This document shows positions 43,351 to 52,118 of a stretch of 64,000 nt of DNA, in pieces. The first letter of the stretch is position 1. Every line of letters starts with the position of its first letter. A program made the position numbers and the translations under genes. Below the pieces are notes generated by a model. That model was not told the DNA's origin. It saw nothing but the letters and a program-made list of their open reading frames with translations, and made no database searches. Origin of the DNA: Gemmobacter sp. (GTDB taxonomy: Bacteria > Pseudomonadota > Alphaproteobacteria > Rhodobacterales > Rhodobacteraceae); NCBI RefSeq assembly GCF_034676705.1, contig NZ_JAUCBS010000013.1:694501-758500 (forward strand). Direction: 5' to 3'.

Positions 43351-43685
43351 TTGCCGTCCTCCGCGTCCTGCATCTCGACCCGGTCGTCCCCGGCCTCCAG
43401 AAAGGCGCCAAGCGCCATCATCACCGTCACGGCCGTCATGCCGAAGGAAATCACGATGGCGGTCAGCACCAGCGCCTGCGGCAGCGGGTCGGTATAGCCG
43501 CCGGCATCAATCGACAGGATGGGCGGCATGTCCACCACCAGCCGGCCGGAAATGAAGATGAAGGTGTTGACCGCATAGGTCAGCATCGTCAGCCCCAGGA
43601 TCACCGGCCAGGCCCGCAGGCGCAGCACCAGATAGATGCCCGATGCCGTCATCAGCCCGATGGCGCTGGCAACAAGGATTTCCAT
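43347..43685 (-). CDS. mrpC: Mrp antiporter subunit C, system 2
   Basis: 112 residues, three helices: ASAIGLMTASGIYLVLRLRA, LTMLTYAVNTFIFISGRLVV, DPLPQALVLTAIVISFGMTA. ATG at 43683-43685 lies one base after the mrpA stop. An in-frame start 17 codons upstream would overlap mrpA and is unlikely. Confidence 0.92.
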   Translation of the reverse strand: MEILVASAIGLMTASGIYLVLRLRAWPVILGLTMLTYAVNTFIFISGRLVVDMPPILSIDAGGYTDPLPQALVLTAIVISFGMTAVTVMMALGAFLEAGDDRVEMQDAEDGK

Positions 43686-43686
43686 C

Positions 43687-46530
43687 TCAGCGCCCCTTTC
43701 CGTCCTGCGACGGATCCAGGTCCATCGGTTCGACATTCGTCGTTTCGCCCGCCCGCACCGCGATGCGGCTCAGGCTGGCCAGTGTCAGCATCACCGCGCC
43801 GATCACCGTCAGGAACACGCCCAGATCAAAGCCCATGGCGGTGGCCAGTTCGAACTTTTCCATCGGCGGGATCTGGAAATAGCCGAAGGCCGAGGTCAGG
43901 AACGGCCGCCCGGCAAACCAGGCGCCAAGGCCGGTGGCCCCCGCCACCACCACCCCAAGCCCGATGAAGGCATGGTAGTCGATCCGCTGCCGCGCCTGCG
44001 TCCAGCCAAAGCCGCTGGCCATGAACTGCGTCACCAGCGCGATGGACACGATCAGCCCGGCAATGAAGCCGCCGCCCGGTTCGTTGTGCCCGCGCAGGAA
44101 GATATACAGGCCCACCATGATCGTCAGCGGCAGCGCCACCCGCGCGGCCACCACCATCATCATCGGGTGCCGGTCGCCGGATTCGCGCGGGCCCTTGGGC
44201 CAGTCCAGCAGGCGCCGGTTGGCCGGACCGCGAAAGATCGCCTCGGTCAGCGCATAGATCAGCAGGCCCGCGATGCCCAGCACGATGATTTCGCCAAAGG
44301 TATCGTAGCCGCGGAAGTCCACCAGGATCACGTTGACCACATTGGTGCCGCCACCACCGGAATAGCTGTTGGCCAGATGGTAATCGGCAATCGAGGGAAA
44401 GGCGAAATCGCGCAGCATCAGCGCCAGCGCAAAGGCCCCGGCCCCCAGGCCCGCTGCCCCGGCAATCACCAGATCGCGCCCGCGCCGCAGCGGGCTGCTT
44501 TCCTTCGGCGTGGTGCGCGGCAGGAAGTTCAGCGCCAGCAGCATCAGGATGATCGTCACCACCTCGACCGAGATCTGGGTCAGCGCCAGATCCGGCGCCG
44601 ACAGGTAGATGAACCCCAGCGAGATCATCAGCCCGACCACCCCGATCACCACCAGCGACAGCAGCCGCTGCCGGTGCATCACCGCCACCAGCACCGAACA
44701 GACCATCAGCATGATCCAGCCGGCCAGCGCCACCGCCGGCACCGGCAGCAGTTCGCGCCCGCCGGGGGTATGGCCGCCATGCGACCAGGCCAGCCAGCCC
44801 GCGCCCAGCACGCCGACCGTGAAGATCGCCAGATAGCGCGACAGCGCGCCATCGTGCAGCCGGTTGGTGACCGTATCGCCCAGCTGTGCGGCGGCCTCGA
44901 CGATGCGGTCGAAAATCGCCTTCGCCTCGGGGCGCGGGGTGGCCAGCCAGATCGCCTCCAGCCGCTTGTGCGACCGCAGGATCACCGCCCCGGCCACCAC
45001 GGCGATCACCGACATCCACAGCGCGGGGACAAAGCCGTGCCAGTGGCTGATCCTGACCGGCACATAGTCCCCCGTCACCGCAGCGGCAACGACGGCGACC
45101 AGATCGCCCACCATCAGCATCGGCATCAGCCCGATCAGCACCACCAGCCCGGCCAGCAGGGCAGGCGCCGCCCACATGCCGAAACCCGGGTCATGCGGCC
45201 TGTGCGGGTAATCGTCGCGCACCGGGCCCAGGAACACATGCCAGATCAGCCGCAGCGAATAGGCGACCGAGAACATCGCCCCCACCGTTGCCAGCAGCGG
45301 GAACAGCCACGGGATGCCGGCCCAGACCGTATGGCTGGTTTCCTCCAGCATCATTTCCTTGGACAGGAAGCCGTTCAGCGGCGGAATCCCCGCCATCGAC
45401 AGCGCCGACAGCGTGACGATGACAAAGGTCACCGGCATCAGCTTGCGCAAGCCGCCCAGCCGCTTGATGTCGCGGGTATGCGCCTCGTGGTCGATGATGC
45501 CGGCCGACATGAACAGCGCGGCCTTGAACGTGGCATGGTTGATGATGTGGAACACCGCGACCATCGCCGCCTCGGGCGTGCCAAGGCCCAGCAGCATGGT
45601 GATCAGCCCCAGGTGCGACACGGTGGAGAACGCCAGCAGCGCCTTGAGATCATCCTTGAAGATGGCGATCTTGGCGCCGATCAGCATGGTGATCAGGCCC
45701 GTGCTGGCCACGATGTAGAACCACGCCTCGGTCCCCGCCAGCACCGGCCACAACCGCGCCATCAGGAACAGCCCGGCCTTCACCATGGTGGCCGAATGCA
45801 GATAGGCGGAAACGGGGGTCGGCGCGGCCATGGCATGGGGCAGCCAGAAATGGAACGGGAACTGTGCCGATTTGGTAAAGGCCCCCAGCAGGATCAGCAG
45901 CAGCGCCGGCAGATACCAGTCGCTGGCCTGGATGGCGTCCTTTTGTGTCAGGATCACGCTGATGTCGTAGCTGCCCGCGACATGTCCCAGGATCAGCATG
46001 CCCGCGATCATCGCCAGCCCGCCCAGGCCCGTCACCGTCAGCGCCATCCGCGCGCCCTGCCGCCCTTCGGGCAGATGTTTCCAATAGCCGATCAGCAGGA
46101 ACGACGACAACGAGGTCAGTTCCCAGAACACCAGCAAAAGCAGGATGTTGTCCGACAGCACGATCCCCACCATCGCGCCCTGGAACAGCAGCAGATAGGT
46201 GTAGAACTGCCCCATCGGATCGGATTTCGACAGGTAGAACCGGGCGTAAAGGATGATCAGCAACCCGATCCCCAGGATCAGCCCGGCAAACAGCAGCCCC
46301 AGCCCGTCCAGAAAGAAATTGGCGTTCAGCCCCAGGCCGGGCATCCAGTCGAACCGCGCCTCGATCACCTCGCCGCGCAGAACGGCGGGGGCGTGCAGCA
46401 GCAGGCCCAGCAGGGCCAGCGCAGTGGCCGATCCGGTGGCGATGGTACAGGCATTGCGCCCGGACCGGATCATCAGCCCCGGCAGCAGGGCGCCAAGAAA
46501 GGGCAGGGCGGCGATCAGGGCCAGGGACAT
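43687..46530 (-). CDS. mrpA: Mrp Na+/H+ antiporter subunit A fused to subunit B, system 2
   Basis: 947 residues. MrpA core: LVFWELTSLSSFLLIGYWKH, FPFHFWLPHAMAAPTPVSAY, HSATMVKAGLFLMARLWPVL, FSTVSHLGLITMLLGLGTPE. The C-terminal MrpB domain begins near residue 785 (VAARVALPLTIMVGLYIFLR; GHNEPGGGFIAGLIVSIALV). It differs enough from system 1 to be an old paralogue rather than a recent copy. AAGGATCCTGC precedes the ATG. First gene of the second, leftward operon. Confidence 0.95.
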   Translation of the reverse strand: MSLALIAALPFLGALLPGLMIRSGRNACTIATGSATALALLGLLLHAPAVLRGEVIEARFDWMPGLGLNANFFLDGLGLLFAGLILGIGLLIILYARFYLSKSDPMGQFYTYLLLFQGAMVGIVLSDNILLLLVFWELTSLSSFLLIGYWKHLPEGRQGARMALTVTGLGGLAMIAGMLILGHVAGSYDISVILTQKDAIQASDWYLPALLLILLGAFTKSAQFPFHFWLPHAMAAPTPVSAYLHSATMVKAGLFLMARLWPVLAGTEAWFYIVASTGLITMLIGAKIAIFKDDLKALLAFSTVSHLGLITMLLGLGTPEAAMVAVFHIINHATFKAALFMSAGIIDHEAHTRDIKRLGGLRKLMPVTFVIVTLSALSMAGIPPLNGFLSKEMMLEETSHTVWAGIPWLFPLLATVGAMFSVAYSLRLIWHVFLGPVRDDYPHRPHDPGFGMWAAPALLAGLVVLIGLMPMLMVGDLVAVVAAAVTGDYVPVRISHWHGFVPALWMSVIAVVAGAVILRSHKRLEAIWLATPRPEAKAIFDRIVEAAAQLGDTVTNRLHDGALSRYLAIFTVGVLGAGWLAWSHGGHTPGGRELLPVPAVALAGWIMLMVCSVLVAVMHRQRLLSLVVIGVVGLMISLGFIYLSAPDLALTQISVEVVTIILMLLALNFLPRTTPKESSPLRRGRDLVIAGAAGLGAGAFALALMLRDFAFPSIADYHLANSYSGGGGTNVVNVILVDFRGYDTFGEIIVLGIAGLLIYALTEAIFRGPANRRLLDWPKGPRESGDRHPMMMVVAARVALPLTIMVGLYIFLRGHNEPGGGFIAGLIVSIALVTQFMASGFGWTQARQRIDYHAFIGLGVVVAGATGLGAWFAGRPFLTSAFGYFQIPPMEKFELATAMGFDLGVFLTVIGAVMLTLASLSRIAVRAGETTNVEPMDLDPSQDGKGR

Positions 46531-46698
46531 GCAGGATCCTTCTTGCGCGGGTCGTCATATATGCCAACGCGGCCTGCAAGGGACAGGCCGCGCCTACCCC
46601 TTCCTGCCGGGGCAGGTGCTTGTGTGTCAAGCGAAACCGGCCACGGGCGGGGCTTGTGGCCAGTCGCCACGGGGGAGCTTGTGGCCAGGTGGTGCCCC

Positions 46699-46780
46699 GG
46701 GGGGCGCCGCCCCCCTGCCGGCGGTGGCGCGGGTGGCACCGGCGGTCCTGCCCCCCGGGATATTTGGATCAGAGCGAAAG
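46699..46780 (+). repeat. Intergenic element, copy 11, between divergent mrpA and thioesterase genes
   Basis: Hairpin B GGGGGG/CCCCCC (46699-46715), an imperfect GC-rich hairpin A (about 46717-46745), core CCCCCCGGGATATTTGG and ATCAGAGCGAAAG (46751-46780). The gap 46531-46872 holds no gene that I can support; the mrpA promoter should lie in 46531-46690, where ATATATG at about 46557 is the only AT-rich spot. Confidence 0.75.
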
Positions 46781-46872
46781 GGGGCGCCGGACTGCCCCCA
46801 CGTCCTGGCGCCCCGGCCCTTGACCGCCGCGGCCCCGGCTGGCACCCCGGGGCAACCGTCAGGGGAACCCGC

Positions 46873-47427
46873 ATGTATCCATACCTTCGCATGGGGCTGG
46901 AGCTTTACCAGGCCCGCCGCCGCCCGCGCCCCGACCCGCTGGGCCCCTGGATCAGCCGGCACACCTGCCTGCCCTGGGATCTGGACCCGTGGTGCGAGCT
47001 GAACAACGGCCGTACCCTGACGCTGTTCGACCTGGGCCGCGTGCCCTTTGCCTATGCCTGCGGCATGAACGACGCGCTGAAGGCGGGCGGCTGGGGCATG
47101 ACGGTGGCCGGCACATCGGTGCGCTATCGCCGGCGGGTGCAGCTGTTCGACCGGATCACGATGATCACCCGCGTCCTCGGCTGGGATGCCCGGTTCATCT
47201 ATGTCGACCAGACGATCTGGAAGGACGGCGACTGCACCACCCAGGCGGTGCCGCGGCTGGCCATCACCTCGGGCAAGGGGCTGGTGCCGCCGGCCGAGCT
47301 GATGGCGCGCATGGGGATTGCGCGGCCCGGCCCCGACCTGCCCGGCTGGCTGACCGACTGGATCGCCGCCGACGCGCAGCGCCCCTGGCCGCCCGAGGCC
47401 GCGCGCTTTCTGCCCTCATCGCTCTGA
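46873..47427 (+). CDS. Thioesterase-family (hotdog fold) protein
   Basis: 184 residues. It fits the acyl-CoA thioesterase-like (4HBT/THEM6-type) hotdog fold: LPWDLDPWCELNNGRTLTLF holds the catalytic Asp and the helix start, followed by TSVRYRRRVQLFDRITMITR and FIYVDQTIWKDGDCTTQAV. The substrate is unknown. The ATG at 46873-46875 fixes the N-terminus; the same frame is open far upstream, but that part is antisense to the Mrp operon. The stop codon TGA falls inside the core of the repeat element that follows. Confidence 0.85.
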   Translation: MYPYLRMGLELYQARRRPRPDPLGPWISRHTCLPWDLDPWCELNNGRTLTLFDLGRVPFAYACGMNDALKAGGWGMTVAGTSVRYRRRVQLFDRITMITRVLGWDARFIYVDQTIWKDGDCTTQAVPRLAITSGKGLVPPAELMARMGIARPGPDLPGWLTDWIAADAQRPWPPEAARFLPSSL

Positions 47428-47489
47428 TCCAAATATCCTCGGGGGTGAATTGGCGCATTTCGCGCCAAGAGGGGGTCCGAGGACCCCCT
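47418..47489 (-). repeat. Intergenic core-plus-two-hairpin element, copy 12
   Basis: Core 47418-47445 overlaps the thioesterase stop. Hairpin A TTGGCGC/GCGCCAA with ATTTC loop (47450-47468). Hairpin B AGGGGGTCC/GGACCCCCT with GA between (47470-47489). Between thioesterase and mreB. Confidence 0.83.
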
Positions 47490-47627
47490 TGCTGCCCCCG
47501 AACACGCGGAATTGCGCCCGGTTCCCCCCCGCCCCCTTTCCCTGCTGGGTTCGCAGGGCTACAAGAACCCGCCCGCCCCCGAACGAGTCGCGGGCATTCA
47601 CGCTTGCACGGACAGGATCACCTCAGG

Positions 47628-48665
47628 ATGTCGGTTTTCTCGGGCCTCTTTTCGTCGGACATGGCCATCGACCTCGGAACGGCGAATACGCTCGTCTACG
47701 TCAAGGGCCGGGGGATCATCCTGAATGAACCGTCGGTGGTGGCCTATCACGTCAAGGACGGGAAAAAGCAGGTTCTGGCGGTGGGCGAGGATGCCAAGCT
47801 GATGCTGGGCCGCACCCCGGGCAGCATCGAGGCGATCCGCCCGATGCGCGATGGCGTCATTGCCGATTTCGACACGGCGGAGGAAATGATCAAGCATTTC
47901 ATCCGCAAGGTTCACAAGCGCACCACCTTTTCCAAGCCCAAGATCATCGTCTGCGTGCCCCATGGCGCCACGCCGGTGGAAAAGCGGGCGATCCGCCAGT
48001 CGGTGCTGTCGGCCGGCGCGCGCCGTGCCGGGCTGATCGCGGAACCCATCGCGGCGGCCATCGGGGCCGGCATGCCGATCACCGATCCCACCGGCAGCAT
48101 GGTGGTGGATATCGGCGGCGGCACGACCGAGGTTGCGGTGCTGAGCCTTGGCGACATCGTCTACGCCCGTTCGGTGCGCGTCGGAGGTGATCGCATGGAC
48201 GAGGCCATCGTCAGCTATCTGCGCCGGCACCAGAACCTGCTGGTCGGCGAATCGACGACCGAGCGGATCAAATGCACCATCGGCACCGCCCGGATGCCCG
48301 ATGACGGGCGCGGCCAGTCCATGACCATCCGGGGCCGCGACCTGCTGAACGGCGTGCCCAAGGAAACCGAGATCAACCAGGCCCAGGTGGCCGAGGCGCT
48401 GGCAGAACCCGTGCAGCAGATCTGCGATGCCGTCATGCAGGCTTTGGAGGCGACGCCGCCCGACCTGGCCGCCGACATCGTTGACCGGGGCGTGATGCTG
48501 ACCGGCGGTGGGGCGCTGCTGGGGGAACTCGATCTGGCGCTGCGCGAACAGACCGGGCTGTCGATCTCGGTCGCGGACGAGTCACTCAATTGTGTGGCTC
48601 TGGGCACCGGCAAGGCGCTGGAATACGAAAAGCAGCTCCGGCATGTGATAGACTACGACAGCTGA
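47628..48665 (+). CDS. mreB: Rod shape-determining actin homologue MreB
   Basis: 345 residues, full length. Actin-fold phosphate loops MAIDLGTANTLVYVKGRG and MVVDIGGGTTEVAVLSLG, plus the adenosine motif GVMLTGGGALLGELDLAL, are intact. MreB filaments direct lateral wall synthesis. ATG at 47628-47630; the start MSVFSGLFSSDMAIDLGT agrees with other rhodobacterial MreB. First gene of the cluster mreB-mreC-mreD-mrdA-rodA. Confidence 0.98.
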   Translation: MSVFSGLFSSDMAIDLGTANTLVYVKGRGIILNEPSVVAYHVKDGKKQVLAVGEDAKLMLGRTPGSIEAIRPMRDGVIADFDTAEEMIKHFIRKVHKRTTFSKPKIIVCVPHGATPVEKRAIRQSVLSAGARRAGLIAEPIAAAIGAGMPITDPTGSMVVDIGGGTTEVAVLSLGDIVYARSVRVGGDRMDEAIVSYLRRHQNLLVGESTTERIKCTIGTARMPDDGRGQSMTIRGRDLLNGVPKETEINQAQVAEALAEPVQQICDAVMQALEATPPDLAADIVDRGVMLTGGGALLGELDLALREQTGLSISVADESLNCVALGTGKALEYEKQLRHVIDYDS

Positions 48666-48713
48666 GGCGCTGGCCTGCACCGCGCCCTGTCCTGAACCTA
48701 TCGAGAGGCGGCC

Positions 48714-49625
48714 TTGGCAAGGGACCGTGACCCGCAGCAGTATTCCCGCCCGGTGCGCCGTATCCTGATCGGCGGGCTGGTGTTTGTGCTGTTCGCGCTG
48801 TTCCTGCTGTGGCGGATCGACAGCCCGCGGGTGGAACGGTTCCGCATGGCGCTGCTGGACCGCATCGTGCCCAGCATGGACTGGGCGATGGCCCCGGTCA
48901 CCTGGGGCGCCGGCGTGGTCGAGGGGTTTCAGTCCTATACCCGCGTCTACGAACAGAATCAGGAGTTGCGGCGCGAATTGCAGCAGATGAAGGCCTGGCG
49001 CGAGGCCGCGTTGCAGCTGGAACAGAAGAACGCCAAGCTGCTGGATCTGAACCAGGTGCGGCTGGACCCGCGGCTGACCCATGTGACGGGCGTCGTGCTG
49101 GCCGACAGTGGCAGCCCGTTCCGGCAATCGGTGCTGCTGAACGTGGGTGAACGCGACGGTATCCGCGATGGCTGGGCCACGATGGATGGCTTGGGCGTGG
49201 TCGGGCGCATATCCGGCGTGGGGCGCACGGTCAGCAGGGTGGTGCTGCTGACCGATGCGTCCAGCCGGGTGCCGGTGACGGTGCAGCCATCGGGCCAGCG
49301 GGCCATCCTGTCGGGGGACAATTCGCCGCTGCCGCCGCTGGATTTCCTGGAAAAGTCCGATCTGGTGCGCCCGGGCGACCGGGTGGTGACCTCGGGCGAT
49401 GGCGGGGTGTTCCCGGCCGGGCTGCTGGTGGGCCAGGTGGTGCAGGGCGCTGACCGGCGGCTGCGCGTGGCACCGTCGGCCGATTACCTGCGGCTGGAAT
49501 TCCTGCGCGTGCTGCGCAGCCACGAGGCCGAGCGGATCGGCGATCCCGGCATGCTGATCCCGCCCCCCGGCGGCGTGCTGACCGGCCCCGAGCCCGCCGC
49601 CCCCGAAGAGGCCGCCGATGGCTGA
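48714..49625 (+). CDS. mreC: Rod shape-determining protein MreC
   Basis: 303 residues. One N-terminal transmembrane helix (ILIGGLVFVLFALFLLW), a coiled coil from about residue 70 to 105 (NQELRRELQQMKAWREAALQ), and the two-barrel periplasmic part (GVVLADSGSPFRQSVLLNVG; DRVVTSGDGGVFPAGLLVG). It links MreB to the wall enzymes. The start is a TTG at 48714-48716 behind GAGAGG. The last eight bases overlap mreD. Confidence 0.94.
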   Translation: MARDRDPQQYSRPVRRILIGGLVFVLFALFLLWRIDSPRVERFRMALLDRIVPSMDWAMAPVTWGAGVVEGFQSYTRVYEQNQELRRELQQMKAWREAALQLEQKNAKLLDLNQVRLDPRLTHVTGVVLADSGSPFRQSVLLNVGERDGIRDGWATMDGLGVVGRISGVGRTVSRVVLLTDASSRVPVTVQPSGQRAILSGDNSPLPPLDFLEKSDLVRPGDRVVTSGDGGVFPAGLLVGQVVQGADRRLRVAPSADYLRLEFLRVLRSHEAERIGDPGMLIPPPGGVLTGPEPAAPEEAADG

Positions 49626-50157
49626 GGGCGCGCGCGACAGCGTCTGGGTTTGGCGCGGGCTGTTCGTGCTGGCGGTGATGGTGATGCTGTTCCTGCGCAT
49701 CCTGCCCCTGCGGGCCGAGGCGGGCAGCCTGCCGGGCCCCGACCTGCTGATGTGCCTGTGCTGCGCCTGGGTGCTGCGGCGCCCCGACCATCTGCCGGCG
49801 CTGCTGATCGCCGGGGTCGTGCTGGTCGAGGATATGCTGCTGATGCGCCCGCCGGGGCTGTGGGCGGCGCTGATGCTGATCGGAACCGAATTCCTGCGCA
49901 GCCGCGCCGCTTTTTCGCGCGAACTGACGCTGGTGTCGGAATGGGTGATGGTTGCGGTCGTGATGCTGGCCATGCTGCTGGCCAACCGATTCATCATCGC
50001 GCTGACCATGTTGCCGCAGCCCGGGCTGGGGTTGACGCTGGTGCAGTTCGTGTTTTCGATCCTGGCCTATCCGGTGGTGGTGGGCGGGCTGCGGCTGGCC
50101 TTCGGCCTGCGCAAACCCGCCACCGGCGAGGTAGACGCCAAGGGGAGGCCGCTATGA
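49618..50157 (+). CDS. mreD: Rod shape-determining protein MreD
   Basis: 179 residues, five to six helices (FVLAVMVMLFLRILPL; LLIAGVVLVEDMLLMRPPGL; EWVMVAVVMLAMLLANRFI). MreD is a weakly conserved membrane partner of MreC. Starts inside mreC and ends inside mrdA, so translation is coupled. Confidence 0.92.
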   Translation: MAEGARDSVWVWRGLFVLAVMVMLFLRILPLRAEAGSLPGPDLLMCLCCAWVLRRPDHLPALLIAGVVLVEDMLLMRPPGLWAALMLIGTEFLRSRAAFSRELTLVSEWVMVAVVMLAMLLANRFIIALTMLPQPGLGLTLVQFVFSILAYPVVVGGLRLAFGLRKPATGEVDAKGRPL

Positions 50158-52100
50158 GACGCAGTGCCCGCGATACCGATGATGCCGCCCGCAAGGTCAC
50201 GCGCCGCGCGCTGTTCCTGGGGGGGTGCCAGGCGGCGTTCATTGCCGTTCTGGGCACTCGCCTGCGCTATATGCAGGTGGATCAGGCCGATCAGTTCAAG
50301 CTGCTGGCCGAGGAAAACCGCGTGTCCATCCGGCTGATCCCGCCGGCGCGCGGCCAGATCTTCGACCGCGACGGGGTGTTGATCGCGGGGAACGAACAGA
50401 ACTACCGTGTCACCATCACGCGCGAGGATGCGGGCGACGTGCAGGCGGTGCTGCGCCGTCTGGCCGAAGGCATTCCCCTGACCGAGGACGACATCGAACG
50501 CACCCTGCGCGAGGTGAACCGGCGCAGCCCCTTTGTGCCGATCATCGTGGCGGAACGGCTGACCTGGGAACAGCTGTCGTGGATTTCGATCAACGCCCCC
50601 GCCTTGCCCGGCGTCCAGCCCGAGGTGGGGCTTAGCCGCGCCTATCCGCTGGATCAGGATTTCGCCCATGCGGTGGGCTATGTCGGGCCGGTGTCGGAAA
50701 GCGATCTGGCGCAGCTGGAAAACCCCGATCCGGTGTTGCAGATCCCCAAGTTCCAGATCGGCAAGGTCGGGGTGGAACGCCGGCTGGAAGACCAGTTGCG
50801 CGGTGCCGCCGGTTCCCGCCGGATCGAGGTGAACGCAGCCGGCCGCGTGATGCGCGAACTGGACCGGCGCGAAGGCGATGGTGGCGCCGATATCGTGCTG
50901 ACGCTGGATGCGGCGGTGCAGAACTATGCCCGCATCCGGCTGGGCAACGAAAGCGCCAGCGCCGTGGTGATGGATGTGCAGACCGGCGATCTGGTCGCGC
51001 TGGTCTCGGCCCCGTCGTTCGACCCGAACCTGTTCGTGCGCGGCATCTCCAGCCCCGATTTCCGCACGCTGATGGACAATGACCACCGGCCGCTGTCGAA
51101 CAAGGCGGCATCGGGCGCCTATCCGCCGGGGTCCACCTTCAAGATGATCACCGCGCTGGCCGCGCTGGAGGCCGGGGTGATCACGCCCGAAACCACCGTG
51201 CGCTGCCCGGGTTACTACGAGGCGGGGGGGCGGCGGTTCCACTGCTGGAGCCGGGGTGGCCATGGTGCGGTCAACCTGAACCGCAGCCTGGCCGAAAGCT
51301 GCGACGTCTATTACTACGACATCGCCCAGCGGGTGGGGATCGACGCCATCGCGTTGATGGCCGACCGGCTGGGGCTGGGCCAGCGCCACGACCTGCCGCT
51401 GTCCGCCGTGGCCGAGGGGCTGAACCCCAACCGCAAATGGAAGCAGGACCGCCGCGGGCAGGACTGGCGGATCGGCGATACGATCAACGCCTCGATCGGA
51501 CAGGGCTATGTGCTGTCCTCGCCCTTGCAACTGGCGGTGATGACGGCGCGTCTGGCAACCGGCAAGGCCGTGCAGCCCCGGCTTGTCAAGGCTGTCGATG
51601 GCGTCGAGGTGCCAGTGGCCGAAGCCCCGCCGCTGGGGCTGAAGCCTGACAACCTGCGCGCCATCCAGCGCGGCATGTGGGCCGTCACCAACAGCGAGCG
51701 GGGCACCGCGCGCGGCTCGCGGTCCGAGGACAAGGCGATGCTGATCGCCGGCAAGACCGGCACCAGCCAGGTGCGCAACATCACCGAGGACGAACGCCGG
51801 CGCGGGGTGTTGCGCAACGATCAACTGCCGTGGAACCGGCGCGATCACGCGCTTTATGTCGCCTATGCGCCGTCGGACGCGCCGCGCTATGCGATTTCGC
51901 TGGTGATCGAACATGGCGGCGGCGGTGGAGGCGTGGCAGCGCCGGTGGCGCGCGACATCCTGCTGTTCGCGCTGTATGGCGGCATCCCGCCCCTGTCGGC
52001 CTATCCCGCCTCGCAGCGCAACCGGATCGAGACACAGCACCGCACCATGCCGCTGCGCGATCCCGGCCTGCTGGCCGGGGGCGCCCGGACACGGGCCTGA
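50154..52100 (+). CDS. mrdA: Penicillin-binding protein 2 (elongation transpeptidase)
   Basis: 648 residues. One N-terminal helix, the pedestal (RLIPPARGQIFDRDGVLIAG), and a class B transpeptidase domain: the catalytic serine S327 with K330 in YPPGSTFKMITAL, the SxD motif in LAESCDVYYYDIAQ, and the KTG motif near K534 (IAGKTGTSQV). It crosslinks peptidoglycan for cell elongation with RodA. ATG at 50154-50156 overlaps the mreD stop by four bases; rodA follows after 18 bases. Confidence 0.96.
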   Translation: MRRSARDTDDAARKVTRRALFLGGCQAAFIAVLGTRLRYMQVDQADQFKLLAEENRVSIRLIPPARGQIFDRDGVLIAGNEQNYRVTITREDAGDVQAVLRRLAEGIPLTEDDIERTLREVNRRSPFVPIIVAERLTWEQLSWISINAPALPGVQPEVGLSRAYPLDQDFAHAVGYVGPVSESDLAQLENPDPVLQIPKFQIGKVGVERRLEDQLRGAAGSRRIEVNAAGRVMRELDRREGDGGADIVLTLDAAVQNYARIRLGNESASAVVMDVQTGDLVALVSAPSFDPNLFVRGISSPDFRTLMDNDHRPLSNKAASGAYPPGSTFKMITALAALEAGVITPETTVRCPGYYEAGGRRFHCWSRGGHGAVNLNRSLAESCDVYYYDIAQRVGIDAIALMADRLGLGQRHDLPLSAVAEGLNPNRKWKQDRRGQDWRIGDTINASIGQGYVLSSPLQLAVMTARLATGKAVQPRLVKAVDGVEVPVAEAPPLGLKPDNLRAIQRGMWAVTNSERGTARGSRSEDKAMLIAGKTGTSQVRNITEDERRRGVLRNDQLPWNRRDHALYVAYAPSDAPRYAISLVIEHGGGGGGVAAPVARDILLFALYGGIPPLSAYPASQRNRIETQHRTMPLRDPGLLAGGARTRA

Positions 52101-52118
52101 CGGGGCAGGGGGCAGCGC

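Noticed and set aside
43636..46872. Plus-strand open frame running across mrpA of system 2 into the thioesterase
   Set aside because: Only the last 184 codons (46873-47427) resemble a protein; the rest is antisense to the Mrp operon.
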